Shown: piece after piece, positions 1 through 9,500 of the stretch | How the letters are laid out: every line of letters begins with the position of its first letter | Position numbering within the stretch: the stretch's first letter is position 1 | DNA from: an uncultured Muribaculaceae bacterium | GTDB taxonomy: Bacteria > Bacteroidota > Bacteroidia > Bacteroidales > Muribaculaceae | Length of the DNA stretch: 60,440 bases | Assembly: GCA_904502025.1 (NCBI GenBank) | Contig: CAJGDJ010000011.1 | Location: 1-60,440, forward strand | Reading direction: 5' to 3' | The notes under the pieces: generated by a model | What the model saw: the letters and a program-made list of their open reading frames with translations, nothing else | Told to the model about the DNA's origin: nothing | Database searches by the model: none | Program-made: the position numbers and the translations under genes

Positions 1-298
1 CAATTAATGTTTCCTTCAGAAACTAAACCTCTCTAATACATTACCGGGCTTATCCACTGTGTGGCTAAACCCGGCTATATACTAATCAACCCCTTTGGGG
101 TTGCATTTGTTATTGAAAACTTTTATCGGACACCAATAATAAAAAATTGTTATCTTAATTGATTTGATATTGTTATGACATAAGTTCTTAATGATGTTGG
201 GGGTGTTAAAGGTTGTTTTATCTTTCAACTCTCATCTTTCCTTTTTCATCTTTTTTGATTATCTTTGTAAAAATGTTTAATCTATAAAAATAAGTATT
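1..298. other. Intergenic leader with two hairpins
   Basis: I see no gene here. A nested inverted repeat (ACCGGGCTTA near 42-51 against TAAACCCGG near 67-75) is followed by a perfect short hairpin CAACCCC-TTT-GGGGTTG at 87-103. These may terminate a transcript entering from the left edge, but neither is followed by a good T tract. The right part is the promoter region of the DUF4494 gene. Confidence 0.4.
260..267 (+). promoter_or_regulatory. Bacteroidota -7 box TATCTTTG
   Basis: This is an exact match to TAnnTTTG, 31 bases before the DUF4494 start codon. No TTTG -33 element lies at the usual 19-21 nt distance. It probably drives the DUF4494-yggS-MFS run. Confidence 0.6.
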
Positions 299-751
299 AT
301 GGCAAGTTGGTTTGAGTGTAAAGCTCAATTTGATAAAATGATGGAAAATGGCTCGTTGAAAAAGGTTACAGAGCCATATATGGTTGATGCTCTTTCATTT
401 ACTGAAGCAGAATCACGTATTATTGATGAATTAACTCCGTTTGTGTCGGGCGAATTGAATATCACCGCGGTAAAGAAAACTAAAATCTCAGAAATCTTTT
501 GGGACGATAGTGCCGATAAATGGTATCTTGTAAAAGTGGCTTTTATAACCATTGATGAAAAAACGGCAGCCGAGAAGAAATCGGTTTCGCAAATTCTTGT
601 TGCAGGAAATGACTTCAAAGGAGCATACGACAACTTTATGGAGGGAATGAAAGGCACTATGGCCGATTTTGACATCGTTTCTATTAACGAAACATCAATC
701 ATGGATGTTTATAAAGTGAAATTGGCAGCAACAACTCCGGCTGCTGAGTAA
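299..751 (+). CDS. DUF4494 domain-containing protein
   Basis: This 150-residue protein matches the DUF4494 family by recall: N-terminus MASWFECK, then a VTEPYMVDALSFTEAE stretch, and EGMKGTMADFDI near the C-terminus. The family is small, cytosolic, restricted to Bacteroidota and without a known reaction. There is no signal peptide or membrane segment. It starts at ATG 299 behind a clear -7 box and is followed after 47 nt by yggS, so the two are probably co-transcribed. That linkage is the only functional hint. Confidence 0.88.
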   Translation: MASWFECKAQFDKMMENGSLKKVTEPYMVDALSFTEAESRIIDELTPFVSGELNITAVKKTKISEIFWDDSADKWYLVKVAFITIDEKTAAEKKSVSQILVAGNDFKGAYDNFMEGMKGTMADFDIVSINETSIMDVYKVKLAATTPAAE

Positions 752-798
752 TAAATATCATTAATAGTTACTATAATTACTATAGCTACTATTTAATA

Positions 799-1464
799 AT
801 GAATATCGGTGATAATATATTGAAGGTGCGTGCAACGATTCCACAAGGGGTGGAGTTGGTTGCTGTGTCGAAATTTCACCCAAATGAGGCTATTATGGAG
901 GCCTACGAGGTGGGGCAAAGGGTGTTTGGTGAAAGCCGTGCCACAGAGCTAAAGACTAAAGCATCTTCATTGCCAGCAGACATACAATGGCATTTTATTG
1001 GCCATTTGCAAACCAACAAGGTGCGTATGATAATGCCATACGTGTCGTTGATTCAGAGTGTAGATTCGGAGCGATTGCTAAGATTAATCAATGCCGAGGC
1101 GGCTCGTATAGATAAGGTAGTAGATTTGTTGTTGCAAGTGTATGTAGCTCAAGAAGAAACTAAATTTGGTTTTTCTCCCGAAGAATTAGTGAAATTAGTC
1201 GAGTCGGGAGCCCTCAATGAACTTTCCAATGTGAGAGTGATAGGTGTGATGGGAATGGCAACAAATACCGATGATGAAGCTCGCATTGTCGCTGATTTTA
1301 ATGCAATACATCAAACATATCAAAGGGCTCGTTTGTTAATGCAAAATAATGAAGTGTTTTCGCAAATAAGCATGGGAATGAGTGATGACTATGCTCTCGC
1401 TATAAAAGCCGGTAGTACGATGGTTCGCATCGGCTCTACAATCTTCGGGAATCGTCAGTATTGA
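799..1464 (+). CDS. yggS: YggS family pyridoxal-phosphate homeostasis protein
   Basis: This 221-residue protein is a single-domain PLP-binding TIM-barrel protein of the YggS/PROSC family. These carry PLP but have no known catalytic turnover and help balance vitamin B6 and amino-acid pools. The PLP lysine lies in the VAVSKFHP segment near residue 25. The family signatures WHFIGHLQTNK (about residues 75-85) and SMGMSDDYALAI followed by VRIGSTIFG (C-terminal phosphate-binding part) are all present. Length is normal. It lies between DUF4494 and an MFS transporter with short gaps, consistent with one operon. Confidence 0.93.
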   Translation: MNIGDNILKVRATIPQGVELVAVSKFHPNEAIMEAYEVGQRVFGESRATELKTKASSLPADIQWHFIGHLQTNKVRMIMPYVSLIQSVDSERLLRLINAEAARIDKVVDLLLQVYVAQEETKFGFSPEELVKLVESGALNELSNVRVIGVMGMATNTDDEARIVADFNAIHQTYQRARLLMQNNEVFSQISMGMSDDYALAIKAGSTMVRIGSTIFGNRQY

Positions 1465-1492
1465 AAATAATAACATGAAAAATAGATAAGTT

Positions 1493-2782
1493 ATGGGAAA
1501 GAAAAAAGGTAATGTTGTGGCAATAATAGCCATGTTTTTCTTGTTTGGAATGATTTCATTTGTTACTAATTTGGCATCGCCAATGGGTGATATATTGAAA
1601 AATCAATTCTCAATACCAAACTGGCAAGGAACACTTGGTGTGTTTGCTAATTTTATTGCATACGCAGTGATGGGTATTCCTGCCGGAGCATTATTGCAAA
1701 AGTTAGGGTATAAGAAAACTGCATTGTTGGCTATTGCAGTAGGTTTTGTAGGTGTAGGTATTCAAACACTTTCGGGTGTGGCTGAAAGTTTTAGCGTGTA
1801 TCTGCTTGGTGCGTTTGTTGCCGGCTTTTCAATGTGTATGCTAAATACAGTTGTGAACCCTATGCTCAATAATCTCGGCGGTGGAGGTAAAAAAGGTAAC
1901 CAGCTCATTCAGTTGGGTGGCTCTTGCAATTCATTGGCAGGTACTGCGGTAATTATAATGACCGGTATTTTGATTCCCTCAATCGCAAAAGCTCAAATTA
2001 GTGATGTGTTCCCATTGATGTATGCTGCACTTGGAATTTTTGCATTTGCTTTTGTGGTAATATTGTTGTCGTCAATTCCCGAAACGAATAATGAGCCGGT
2101 GCAAACAACAGAAAAATCGAAAATCGGACCGATGTCGTTTCGTCATTTCGTGCTTGGAGCAATCGGGATTTTCGTGTATGTGGGTGTTGAAGTGGGCATT
2201 CCTAACGTTTTGCAAAAATGGTTGCAAAACGACACCTTAAATGTGCTAAACGTAACAGAAGGAGCTGAAGCAATAGCTGCATCGGTAGCTGCAACATATT
2301 GGTTCTTGATGTTGATAGGCCGTTTGATAGGAGCTGCTGTAGGGGCAAAAGTATCGGCAAGAACGATGTTGACAACTGTGTCGTTGGTTGGAATCGCATT
2401 GGTATCGGGTGCTATTTTTGCATCAACAGAAACGTTTGTGTCAATGCCTGTGTTTAAGAATAGTGCCGAGGGATTGTTTGGCTTTGTTAATGTGCCAATT
2501 AATGCAATGTTACTTGTGCTTGTGGGGCTGTGTACCTCGGTGATGTGGGGAGGAATTTTCAACCTTGCAGTTGAAGGGCTTGGAAAATATACCGAACGTG
2601 CATCGGGAATCTTTATGGCACTCGTGTGTGGTGGTGGGATTCTTCCATTATTGCAAAATGCCATCGTAGATATGCAAGGAGGAGTTGGTTATCAAGCGAG
2701 TTATTGGGTAATTGTTGTGGGATTGGCTTACTTGTTGTTCTATGCACTTGTGGGGTCAAAACCTAAAATGGCAAAAGAATGA
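1493..2782 (+). CDS. Sugar-type MFS transporter (FucP-like)
   Basis: This 429-residue inner-membrane protein has about twelve hydrophobic segments. The N-terminal FFLFGMISFVTNLASPMGDIL stretch and the early GIPAGALLQKLGYKKT loop resemble the FucP/hexose branch of the major facilitator superfamily, which couples sugar uptake to protons. The substrate cannot be read from sequence. It begins 28 nt after yggS and ends before a strong terminator at 2843, so it closes the operon. A different MFS branch is possible, but the superfamily call is firm. Confidence 0.85.
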   Translation: MGKKKGNVVAIIAMFFLFGMISFVTNLASPMGDILKNQFSIPNWQGTLGVFANFIAYAVMGIPAGALLQKLGYKKTALLAIAVGFVGVGIQTLSGVAESFSVYLLGAFVAGFSMCMLNTVVNPMLNNLGGGGKKGNQLIQLGGSCNSLAGTAVIIMTGILIPSIAKAQISDVFPLMYAALGIFAFAFVVILLSSIPETNNEPVQTTEKSKIGPMSFRHFVLGAIGIFVYVGVEVGIPNVLQKWLQNDTLNVLNVTEGAEAIAASVAATYWFLMLIGRLIGAAVGAKVSARTMLTTVSLVGIALVSGAIFASTETFVSMPVFKNSAEGLFGFVNVPINAMLLVLVGLCTSVMWGGIFNLAVEGLGKYTERASGIFMALVCGGGILPLLQNAIVDMQGGVGYQASYWVIVVGLAYLLFYALVGSKPKMAKE

Positions 2783-2842
2783 TTTGATGCAGTTTCTAAT
2801 GTAAAATGTGCATGAACTTATATTTAGGTTGAGAATATAATG

Positions 2843-2880
2843 ATGCAGAATGGCTGATTTTTTGCCATTCTGCATTTTTT
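2843..2880 (+). terminator. Intrinsic terminator after MFS gene
   Basis: A perfect 12-bp stem (ATGCAGAATGGC at 2843-2854, GCCATTCTGCAT at 2864-2875) is followed by a six-base T run. It ends the DUF4494-yggS-MFS transcript. Confidence 0.88.
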
Positions 2881-3022
2881 GTTGACCATATAATCATCGT
2901 GGGAAGTTTTTATCTACATTTTTTGAGATTTGTATTGTGAAATTTGCCTAAATGATAGTTTTGTTGTATTTTCGTACATTAATAATAAAAAATATTAACT
3001 CATCATATATTATATATAAAAA

Positions 3023-5047
3023 ATGGATACAAAGATATTGAACAAAGCGGCCGATAATATTCGCATTTTAGCCGCATCAATGGTAGAAAAAGCTAAATCA
3101 GGACACCCCGGAGGCTCTATGGGTGGTGCTGACTTTGTCAATGTTCTTTATTCAAAATATTTAGTAACCGACCCCGATAATCCAACATGGATTGCTCGCG
3201 ACCGTTTCTTCTTGGATCCCGGACACATGTCGCCAATGCTTTATAGTGTGTTGGCTCTTACAGGGAAATATACAATTGAAGAATTACAACAATTCCGTCA
3301 ATGGGGAAGCGTTACTCCCGGGCACCCCGAAGTGTGTCCTGAACGTGGTGTTGAAAATACTTCAGGTCCTCTTGGGCAAGGCCATACAATGGCAGTAGGT
3401 GCAGCTATCGCTGAACGTTTCCTTGTTGCTCGTTTTGGGGAATGGCTGAGCCACAAAACATACGCTTTTATCTCGGACGGAGGTATTCAAGAAGAAATTT
3501 CGCAAGGTGCAGGTCGTGTGGCAGGCTATCTCGGATTGAGCAATCTTATCATGTTCTTCGATAGCAATAAAGTGCAACTTTCAACCGATGTTGATGCGGT
3601 AACTGCCGAAGATTATGCAGCAAAATATCGTGCTTGGCACTGGAATGTAATTGAAATTGACGGCTGCAACCCTGTTGAGATTGCTGCTGCTCTTGATAAA
3701 GCTATTGCAGAAACTGAAAAGCCAACGCTTATTATTGGTAACACTATTATGGGTAAAGGTTGCGTTACTGCCGACGGTTCAAACTTTGAAGGTCAATGCA
3801 GTACACACGGTCAACCATTGAGCAAATCAGGTGCTGATTTCCCAAAAACAGTGGAAAACCTTGGTGGCGACCCTGAAAATCTTTGGGTAATTTGGGACGA
3901 TGTAAAAGAACTTTATGCACAACGAGAAGCTCAATTGCGTGAAATCGTAAAAGAACGTCGTGCACAAGAACAGGCATGGGCGGATGCTAATCCCGAACAA
4001 GCAAAACAACTTGCTGATTTTATCGCAGGAAAACTTCCCGAAATAGACTACTCACAAATTGCTCACAAAGCAGATATCGCAACTCGTACAGCTTCGGCTA
4101 ATGTGTTGAGCGTTCTTGGTGAGAATGTGAAAAATATGATTGTTTCATCGGCCGACCTCGCTAATTCAGATAAAACTGAAGCATTCTTGAAAAAAACAGG
4201 TGCTCTCATGAAAGGCGATTTCACAGGTGGGTTCTTCCATGCCGGAGTTGCTGAATTGACAATGGCATCAATTATGAATGGTATAGTGCTTCATGGTGGA
4301 ATGATGGCTGCTTGTGGAACTTTCTTTGTGTTCTCTGACTATATGAAACCTGCGGTGCGTATGGCTGCATTAATGGAGCTTCCTGTGAAATATGTGTGGT
4401 CGCATGATGCATTCCGTGTTGGCGAAGATGGTCCGACTCATGAACCAATCGAGCAAGAAGCTCAAATTCGTCTATTAGAACAAATGAATAACCTAAGCGG
4501 TCGTCCTGCAATGCTTGTTCTTCGTCCTGCAGATAGTGCAGAGACAACAGTTGCATGGGAGATGGCGATGGAAAATATGGATACTCCTACCGGGTTGATT
4601 CTCACTCGTCAAGATGTAAAAGATATTCCATCAATATCTGGCAATCGTTATGCCGATGCTCAAGGTGTGCGACGTGGTGGTTATGTAGTGAAAGATGCTG
4701 AAAACCCTGCAATTGTTCTTGTGGCAAATGGCTCGGAAGTGTCGTTGTTATGGGACGTAGCATTAAGGCTTGAAGAGGACGGTGTTGCAACTCGCGTTGT
4801 TTCTGTTCCTTCAATCGGATTGTTCAACAGTCAAGATGCAGAATATAAGGCATCGGTAATTCCTGCAGATGTTCCTGTCTTTGGTTTGACTGCCGGTCTT
4901 CCTTCAGTTTTGAGTAGCGTGGTTGGTGCAAACGGAAAGATTTATGGTCTTGCCCGTTTCGGTGCTTCAGCTCCTTTCAAAGTGTTAGATGAAAAATTCG
5001 GATTCACGGTTGAGAATATTCTCAAAGAGGTAAAATCAATGCTTTGA
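3023..5047 (+). CDS. tkt: Transketolase
   Basis: This thiamine-diphosphate enzyme of the non-oxidative pentose phosphate pathway transfers two-carbon units between ketose and aldose phosphates. At 674 residues it has the usual full length. The N-terminal domain has KSGHPGGSMGGAD (about residues 25-37), the GPLGQGHTMAVG segment and an SDGGIQEE ThDP/Mg motif near residue 155, followed by FFDSNKVQLS. The pyrimidine domain has DSAETTVAW and WSHDAFRVGEDGPTHEPIEQ (about 450-490), a transketolase signature. It is monocistronic, with about 240 bp of AT-rich leader and no TAnnTTTG box matching exactly. Confidence 0.96.
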   Translation: MDTKILNKAADNIRILAASMVEKAKSGHPGGSMGGADFVNVLYSKYLVTDPDNPTWIARDRFFLDPGHMSPMLYSVLALTGKYTIEELQQFRQWGSVTPGHPEVCPERGVENTSGPLGQGHTMAVGAAIAERFLVARFGEWLSHKTYAFISDGGIQEEISQGAGRVAGYLGLSNLIMFFDSNKVQLSTDVDAVTAEDYAAKYRAWHWNVIEIDGCNPVEIAAALDKAIAETEKPTLIIGNTIMGKGCVTADGSNFEGQCSTHGQPLSKSGADFPKTVENLGGDPENLWVIWDDVKELYAQREAQLREIVKERRAQEQAWADANPEQAKQLADFIAGKLPEIDYSQIAHKADIATRTASANVLSVLGENVKNMIVSSADLANSDKTEAFLKKTGALMKGDFTGGFFHAGVAELTMASIMNGIVLHGGMMAACGTFFVFSDYMKPAVRMAALMELPVKYVWSHDAFRVGEDGPTHEPIEQEAQIRLLEQMNNLSGRPAMLVLRPADSAETTVAWEMAMENMDTPTGLILTRQDVKDIPSISGNRYADAQGVRRGGYVVKDAENPAIVLVANGSEVSLLWDVALRLEEDGVATRVVSVPSIGLFNSQDAEYKASVIPADVPVFGLTAGLPSVLSSVVGANGKIYGLARFGASAPFKVLDEKFGFTVENILKEVKSML

Positions 5048-5206
5048 TAACTAAGAATTAAGCAAAAATAAAATTAAAAAGTTAAAAAATCTTTATAAAT
5101 AAAGAAATTTTATTATTTTTCAGTTCTTTTTTGGGTAAAATAGTGTAACTTAGCATCGTATTATATATAAGTAGGAAAATAATAATTATAAATTAGTAAT
5201 ATTTCT

Positions 5207-6451
5207 ATGAAAAAAATTACATTCTTATCTTTCATTTGTGTTCTTTTCTTGGGTCAAGCAACTATGGCTCAGAATGCACAAGAGATAACTTATGTAGAAG
5301 ATCCTTCTCAAGGTTATCTATTTAATCGTTTCAAAGACAACTGGTTTATCTCAGCTGAGGGTGGTGTCGGATTCTATATCTCTCCTAATGACAATGAACG
5401 TTGTTGGAGTGATCGTTTCTCTCCTGCGGCTTCATTGTATGTAGGTAAATGGTTCTCTCCAATTATCGGTCTTCGTGCAGGTGTGAACTGGTTGCAATGT
5501 AAAGGTTTGTCATCTGTTCCTCAAGGTACCGGTATCTTATGGGACGAAAATATGATTAAGGATAAATACTACAAACAAAAATTCTCAGAAGTAGGTCCTG
5601 TATTTGATGTGATGTTGAACCTTACTAACTGGTTCTGTGGTTATAAACCCGGTCGCGTTTATAATATCTCTGCATACGTTGGAGGTGGTGGCTATTGGTC
5701 TTTCTCTAAAGATTATAACACTTCAACTACTCCAGACCCAGATGAAAAATATTCATATTCAGAGAATGGTTGGGCATACAACAATGACCGTGTAATCACT
5801 TTCCGTGGTGGTATTATTAACTCATTTAGAGTTTGTGATGCTTTGCAACTATCTCTTGATATTCGTTATAGTGGTATCGATAACCACCGTGATGAGGCAG
5901 GTGAAGGTTGGAACAAAACAGCTCACGATGTACAAGCATATCTCGGTTTAACTTACTTATTCAACAAGCGTGAATGGAGTGCACCTATCGTTCCTGTTTG
6001 TCCAGAACCTGAAAACTGCGATCCGCTACGTGCACGTCTTCAAGCAGCTGAAGCTCGTATTGCTGACCTTGAACAACAACTCAAAGCTTGTCTTGAAAAA
6101 CCAGAGCCAGAAGCTATCGTAGAAAAAGCTCCTCTTGCAACAATTTACTATCCTAAAAACGTGTTCAAACTCACTAAAAAAGATGTTAACTTGTTGACAG
6201 CTGTAGCTGACGTTATGAAAGATAACCCTAACACTAAGTATGTTATCACTGGTTGGGCTGACAATTACACCGGTAATGACCAAATCAACACTCGTCTTCG
6301 CCACAATCGTGTGAATGGTGTTAAGAAACAACTTAATAAACTTGGTGTACCTGATGCACAAGTTGAAGCTACAGTTAACCACACTAACCTCGTTGACCTT
6401 GGCGAAAAATATCAAGCTCTTGGTCGTGCAGTGACTATTGAAGAAAAATAA
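5207..6451 (+). CDS. OmpA family outer-membrane protein
   Basis: This 414-residue protein has a signal peptide (residues 1-21, ending ATMAQ). An outer-membrane beta-barrel region (about 25-255) ends in YLGLTYLFNKR. A Pro/Cys-rich linker and a short coiled stretch (RARLQAAEARIADLEQQLKA) follow. The C-terminal OmpA-like peptidoglycan-binding domain (about 305-405) includes TGWADNYTGNDQINTRLRHNRV. The last block is a diverged form of the usual GYAS...LS..RA core, so peptidoglycan binding is likely but not certain. It has the same architecture as the OmpA protein at 36239 but is not a close copy. A strong terminator follows at 6478. Confidence 0.9.
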   Translation: MKKITFLSFICVLFLGQATMAQNAQEITYVEDPSQGYLFNRFKDNWFISAEGGVGFYISPNDNERCWSDRFSPAASLYVGKWFSPIIGLRAGVNWLQCKGLSSVPQGTGILWDENMIKDKYYKQKFSEVGPVFDVMLNLTNWFCGYKPGRVYNISAYVGGGGYWSFSKDYNTSTTPDPDEKYSYSENGWAYNNDRVITFRGGIINSFRVCDALQLSLDIRYSGIDNHRDEAGEGWNKTAHDVQAYLGLTYLFNKREWSAPIVPVCPEPENCDPLRARLQAAEARIADLEQQLKACLEKPEPEAIVEKAPLATIYYPKNVFKLTKKDVNLLTAVADVMKDNPNTKYVITGWADNYTGNDQINTRLRHNRVNGVKKQLNKLGVPDAQVEATVNHTNLVDLGEKYQALGRAVTIEEK

Positions 6452-6477
6452 TTTGAAAATTTTGATTTGATATGAAG

Positions 6478-6509
6478 GCCCTTTCTGTTAGTTAGAAAGG
6501 GCTTTTTTA
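6478..6509 (+). terminator. Intrinsic terminator after OmpA gene
   Basis: The stem GCCCTTTCT / AGAAAGGGC (6478-6486, 6494-6502) has a seven-base loop and is followed by TTTTTT. Confidence 0.9.
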
Positions 6510-6528
6510 TTAAGGAAATTGATATAAC

Positions 6529-6560
6529 TTTGGAATTATAAGATAAAAAAATTATTTTTG
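6529..6560 (+). promoter_or_regulatory. Full promoter TTTG-N20-TATTTTTG
   Basis: The -33 TTTG (6529-6532) and the -7 box TATTTTTG (6553-6560) are 20 nt apart, matching the Bacteroidota sigma factor consensus. It lies 26 nt upstream of the phosphodiester glycosidase start. The -33 element sits inside a second TAnnTTTG match (6525-6532). Confidence 0.75.
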
Positions 6561-6586
6561 TAAAAAATACTAACTTAAAATATATC

Positions 6587-9500
6587 ATGAGAAAGATTTT
6601 ACTAACACTTACGGCATTTGCGTGTGCAATATTGGTAAATGCCGAGTCTTTTACCGCCGGAGGAGAAACTTACACATACACGGTAACAGGCTCTTCTACC
6701 CCAAGTTCGGGCGTAAAGCACACTCGTATGCGATTCACAGCTCCATCGTCATGTAATGTGAGTATTGTTGAGGTGGATTTAACAAATTCAAACGTAGCAG
6801 TTGAAGCCTTTACAGCAAGTGATGCATTGTTGAAAACAGAGAAAATGACTAACTTTTACACTCGCAAAAAGAATGCAAGTCGCAATGCTGTTGTAACTCA
6901 AAACGGACACTTTTGGTCAATGTCAACTCAATCCGGTACATCGGCAGGTGTTCATGCAACAAATACACTATTGGGTGGTTGTATGGTTAATGGTGTAATT
7001 AAAACCGAAACCAATTGGACTAACGACCAATGGAATGGAGGACCTACTCGTACAGGTATATTAGGTATCACAACCGATGGTAAGGCTGTAATAGGTAACT
7101 ATAAGACTATAGTTAAGGCTATGTGTCCGGCAAAATGGGGTAGTGATGAATCTACTAATGTGTTGCAAATTACAGAGGTAAATAAATATTGTATCGCGAG
7201 CGATTACATGGCATTGTTTACCCCAGAATTCCCAAAAGACCGTGCATTTAAGGTGCTTAATACCTCAGCAGGTCAACCCGGAACAGAAGTGACAGGTACA
7301 TCTATTGAGATTTATCTCAAAATGGACGCCGGTCAAACATTGGCTAATAATTCATGGGTAAAAGCAACAGTAGGAGCAATTAAAACTAACACTTCGGGTG
7401 GTACTCGTGGCGATTATGACTTTGTGCTTGTTGCAGCTCCCGGTGTAAGCCAAAATGTGTTGGCAACATTGGCTGTTGGCGATAAAATGCAATTTAAGTA
7501 TTATTGGGAAGCAACAAGTGGAGGTGCTACCCCTGCATTTACAAATGTTATAGCCGGAAATGCTATAGTGATGCAAAATGGCTCAATCACAACTCGTGCT
7601 ACCGATGAGACTTATAATACAACTGCTTATGCTCGTTCGCTTTATGGGATTAACTCTGCCGGAACAAAGCTCATTATGTGTGTAGTTGATAAAGGGCAAA
7701 ATGAAGCAGAAGGAGTGTCGTATGGAGCAACATGTACTCGAGCAAGCTATATTATGAAGCAATTTGGCGCACAAACAGTGCTTCAAGTCGATGGTGGTGG
7801 TTCGGCACAAATGACTATTAATGGCTCTTTGGTAACAAAACCTGCCGATGGAAGTGAACGTGCAGTTGCTTCGGGTATCGCAGTTTATTCATTGGGAGGT
7901 ACAACTCCTGATCCCGAGCCAGAACCCGAACCCGGAACTCCCGTAGAGGTTACTCCTGCCACAGGAACAGCAAACCCATTTGCATTTGAAGTAACCGGAG
8001 AGGTTAACGATAATAAATTAACAGTGAATTATGTGCTTAATACTGCAGCAACCGGAGTAAATGTTGTATTGATGAAAAATGGTATTGTGGCTAAAACGGT
8101 TGCTTTGGGTAGTGATAAATGCACTGAAGCCGGACACTCTGCCGAAATTGACCTTTCAGGTCTGTCCGCAGGTGATTACACTTGGGCTGTAGAGGTAACC
8201 GGTGCAACAAAAGATGCAGTACAAGAATTTAAGTCAATTCGTTTTAATCACCCACAAGGTGTTGATGTTGACCGTAACTTTGAGTCTCCTTATTTTGGTC
8301 GCATTTATGTAACCGAAGGTCGTGCAAGTTCAAGTTCTGTTCACTATAGTTACTCTAATGGAGGTCAAGGTCTTTATATGTTTACTCCTCGATTTATTGG
8401 TATCCAAAACTGGATAACAGGTAAATATGTTTACACCGGAGGTGTAGCAATAGACCAAACTGTAGGATCTAAATCGGGAGCTGACTTCCGTAAAGTGCGT
8501 ATTGCTGAAGATGGGCGTATTTTTGTAACACGTCAAAATGATAGCGGTAGTTATCTTCTTGAAGTGCCCGATGCTACTGCATTACAACAAAATGACGCAT
8601 CATTCTCAAATGTATTCACAGGAGGCTCATTAAATGCGACAACATATGCCTATGAAAATGGCTCTACATTTATTTCAGCACCTAATATTGGTTTTGATGT
8701 TAAAGGAGGTGGCGAGAATTTAACACTTGCAATGCTTTCAGGTCAAGCAACATTATTTACAAACACAGCAACTGCAGCATCTCGCGTTGACCAATACGCT
8801 CTTGGCTCTAATGCTAATTGGAGTAGTGCGGCAAGCCCGGTATCGACACTATCAGGTAAATATACAGTAAACTACTCTGGAACTAACCTCTGCTACGATA
8901 ATCGTGGTGGTTTATGGTATTGCCAATATCGAGATGCTCCAAGTGCAACACAACCAGCACTTATCTATATTGATTCACAAGGTAATCAAAAATATCTTGA
9001 TATAACAACCGTGCGTGGAGGAGGTGGTATCCGATTCAATCACGATTACACTCAAATCGCTATTGCATCGTCAATAACAACACTTTCAATCTATGACATC
9101 TCTTATTCAAGCGATAATACTCCTACATTGACTGAACGTATCCGTATTACTCACGGAATGGGTAAGAATATTAACGATATCGCATGGGATAGAACAAATA
9201 ATATTTATGCAGTGAGCAATAATGGCGAAATACTAAAGGCGTTTAGTATTCCTCGTTCAAATAATGCGTTTGCAACTGAGGCTGCATCTCAGTATGGCTT
9301 TACAATCGAAGCACAAGGCGAAGATTTGAGTGATAATGAAGAAGCGGCAGAAGGTTATGCTTTGACTCAAGAATGGGCTCACACTGAAGGTCATCTTGTA
9401 GCTAATACGGCAAGCCGTTGGGCAACTGCTTTTGATGGCAAGATTTATGTTAACGATCACTCTGCTTCAAAACTTTACTATTGGAACGAAGATGGTAAAA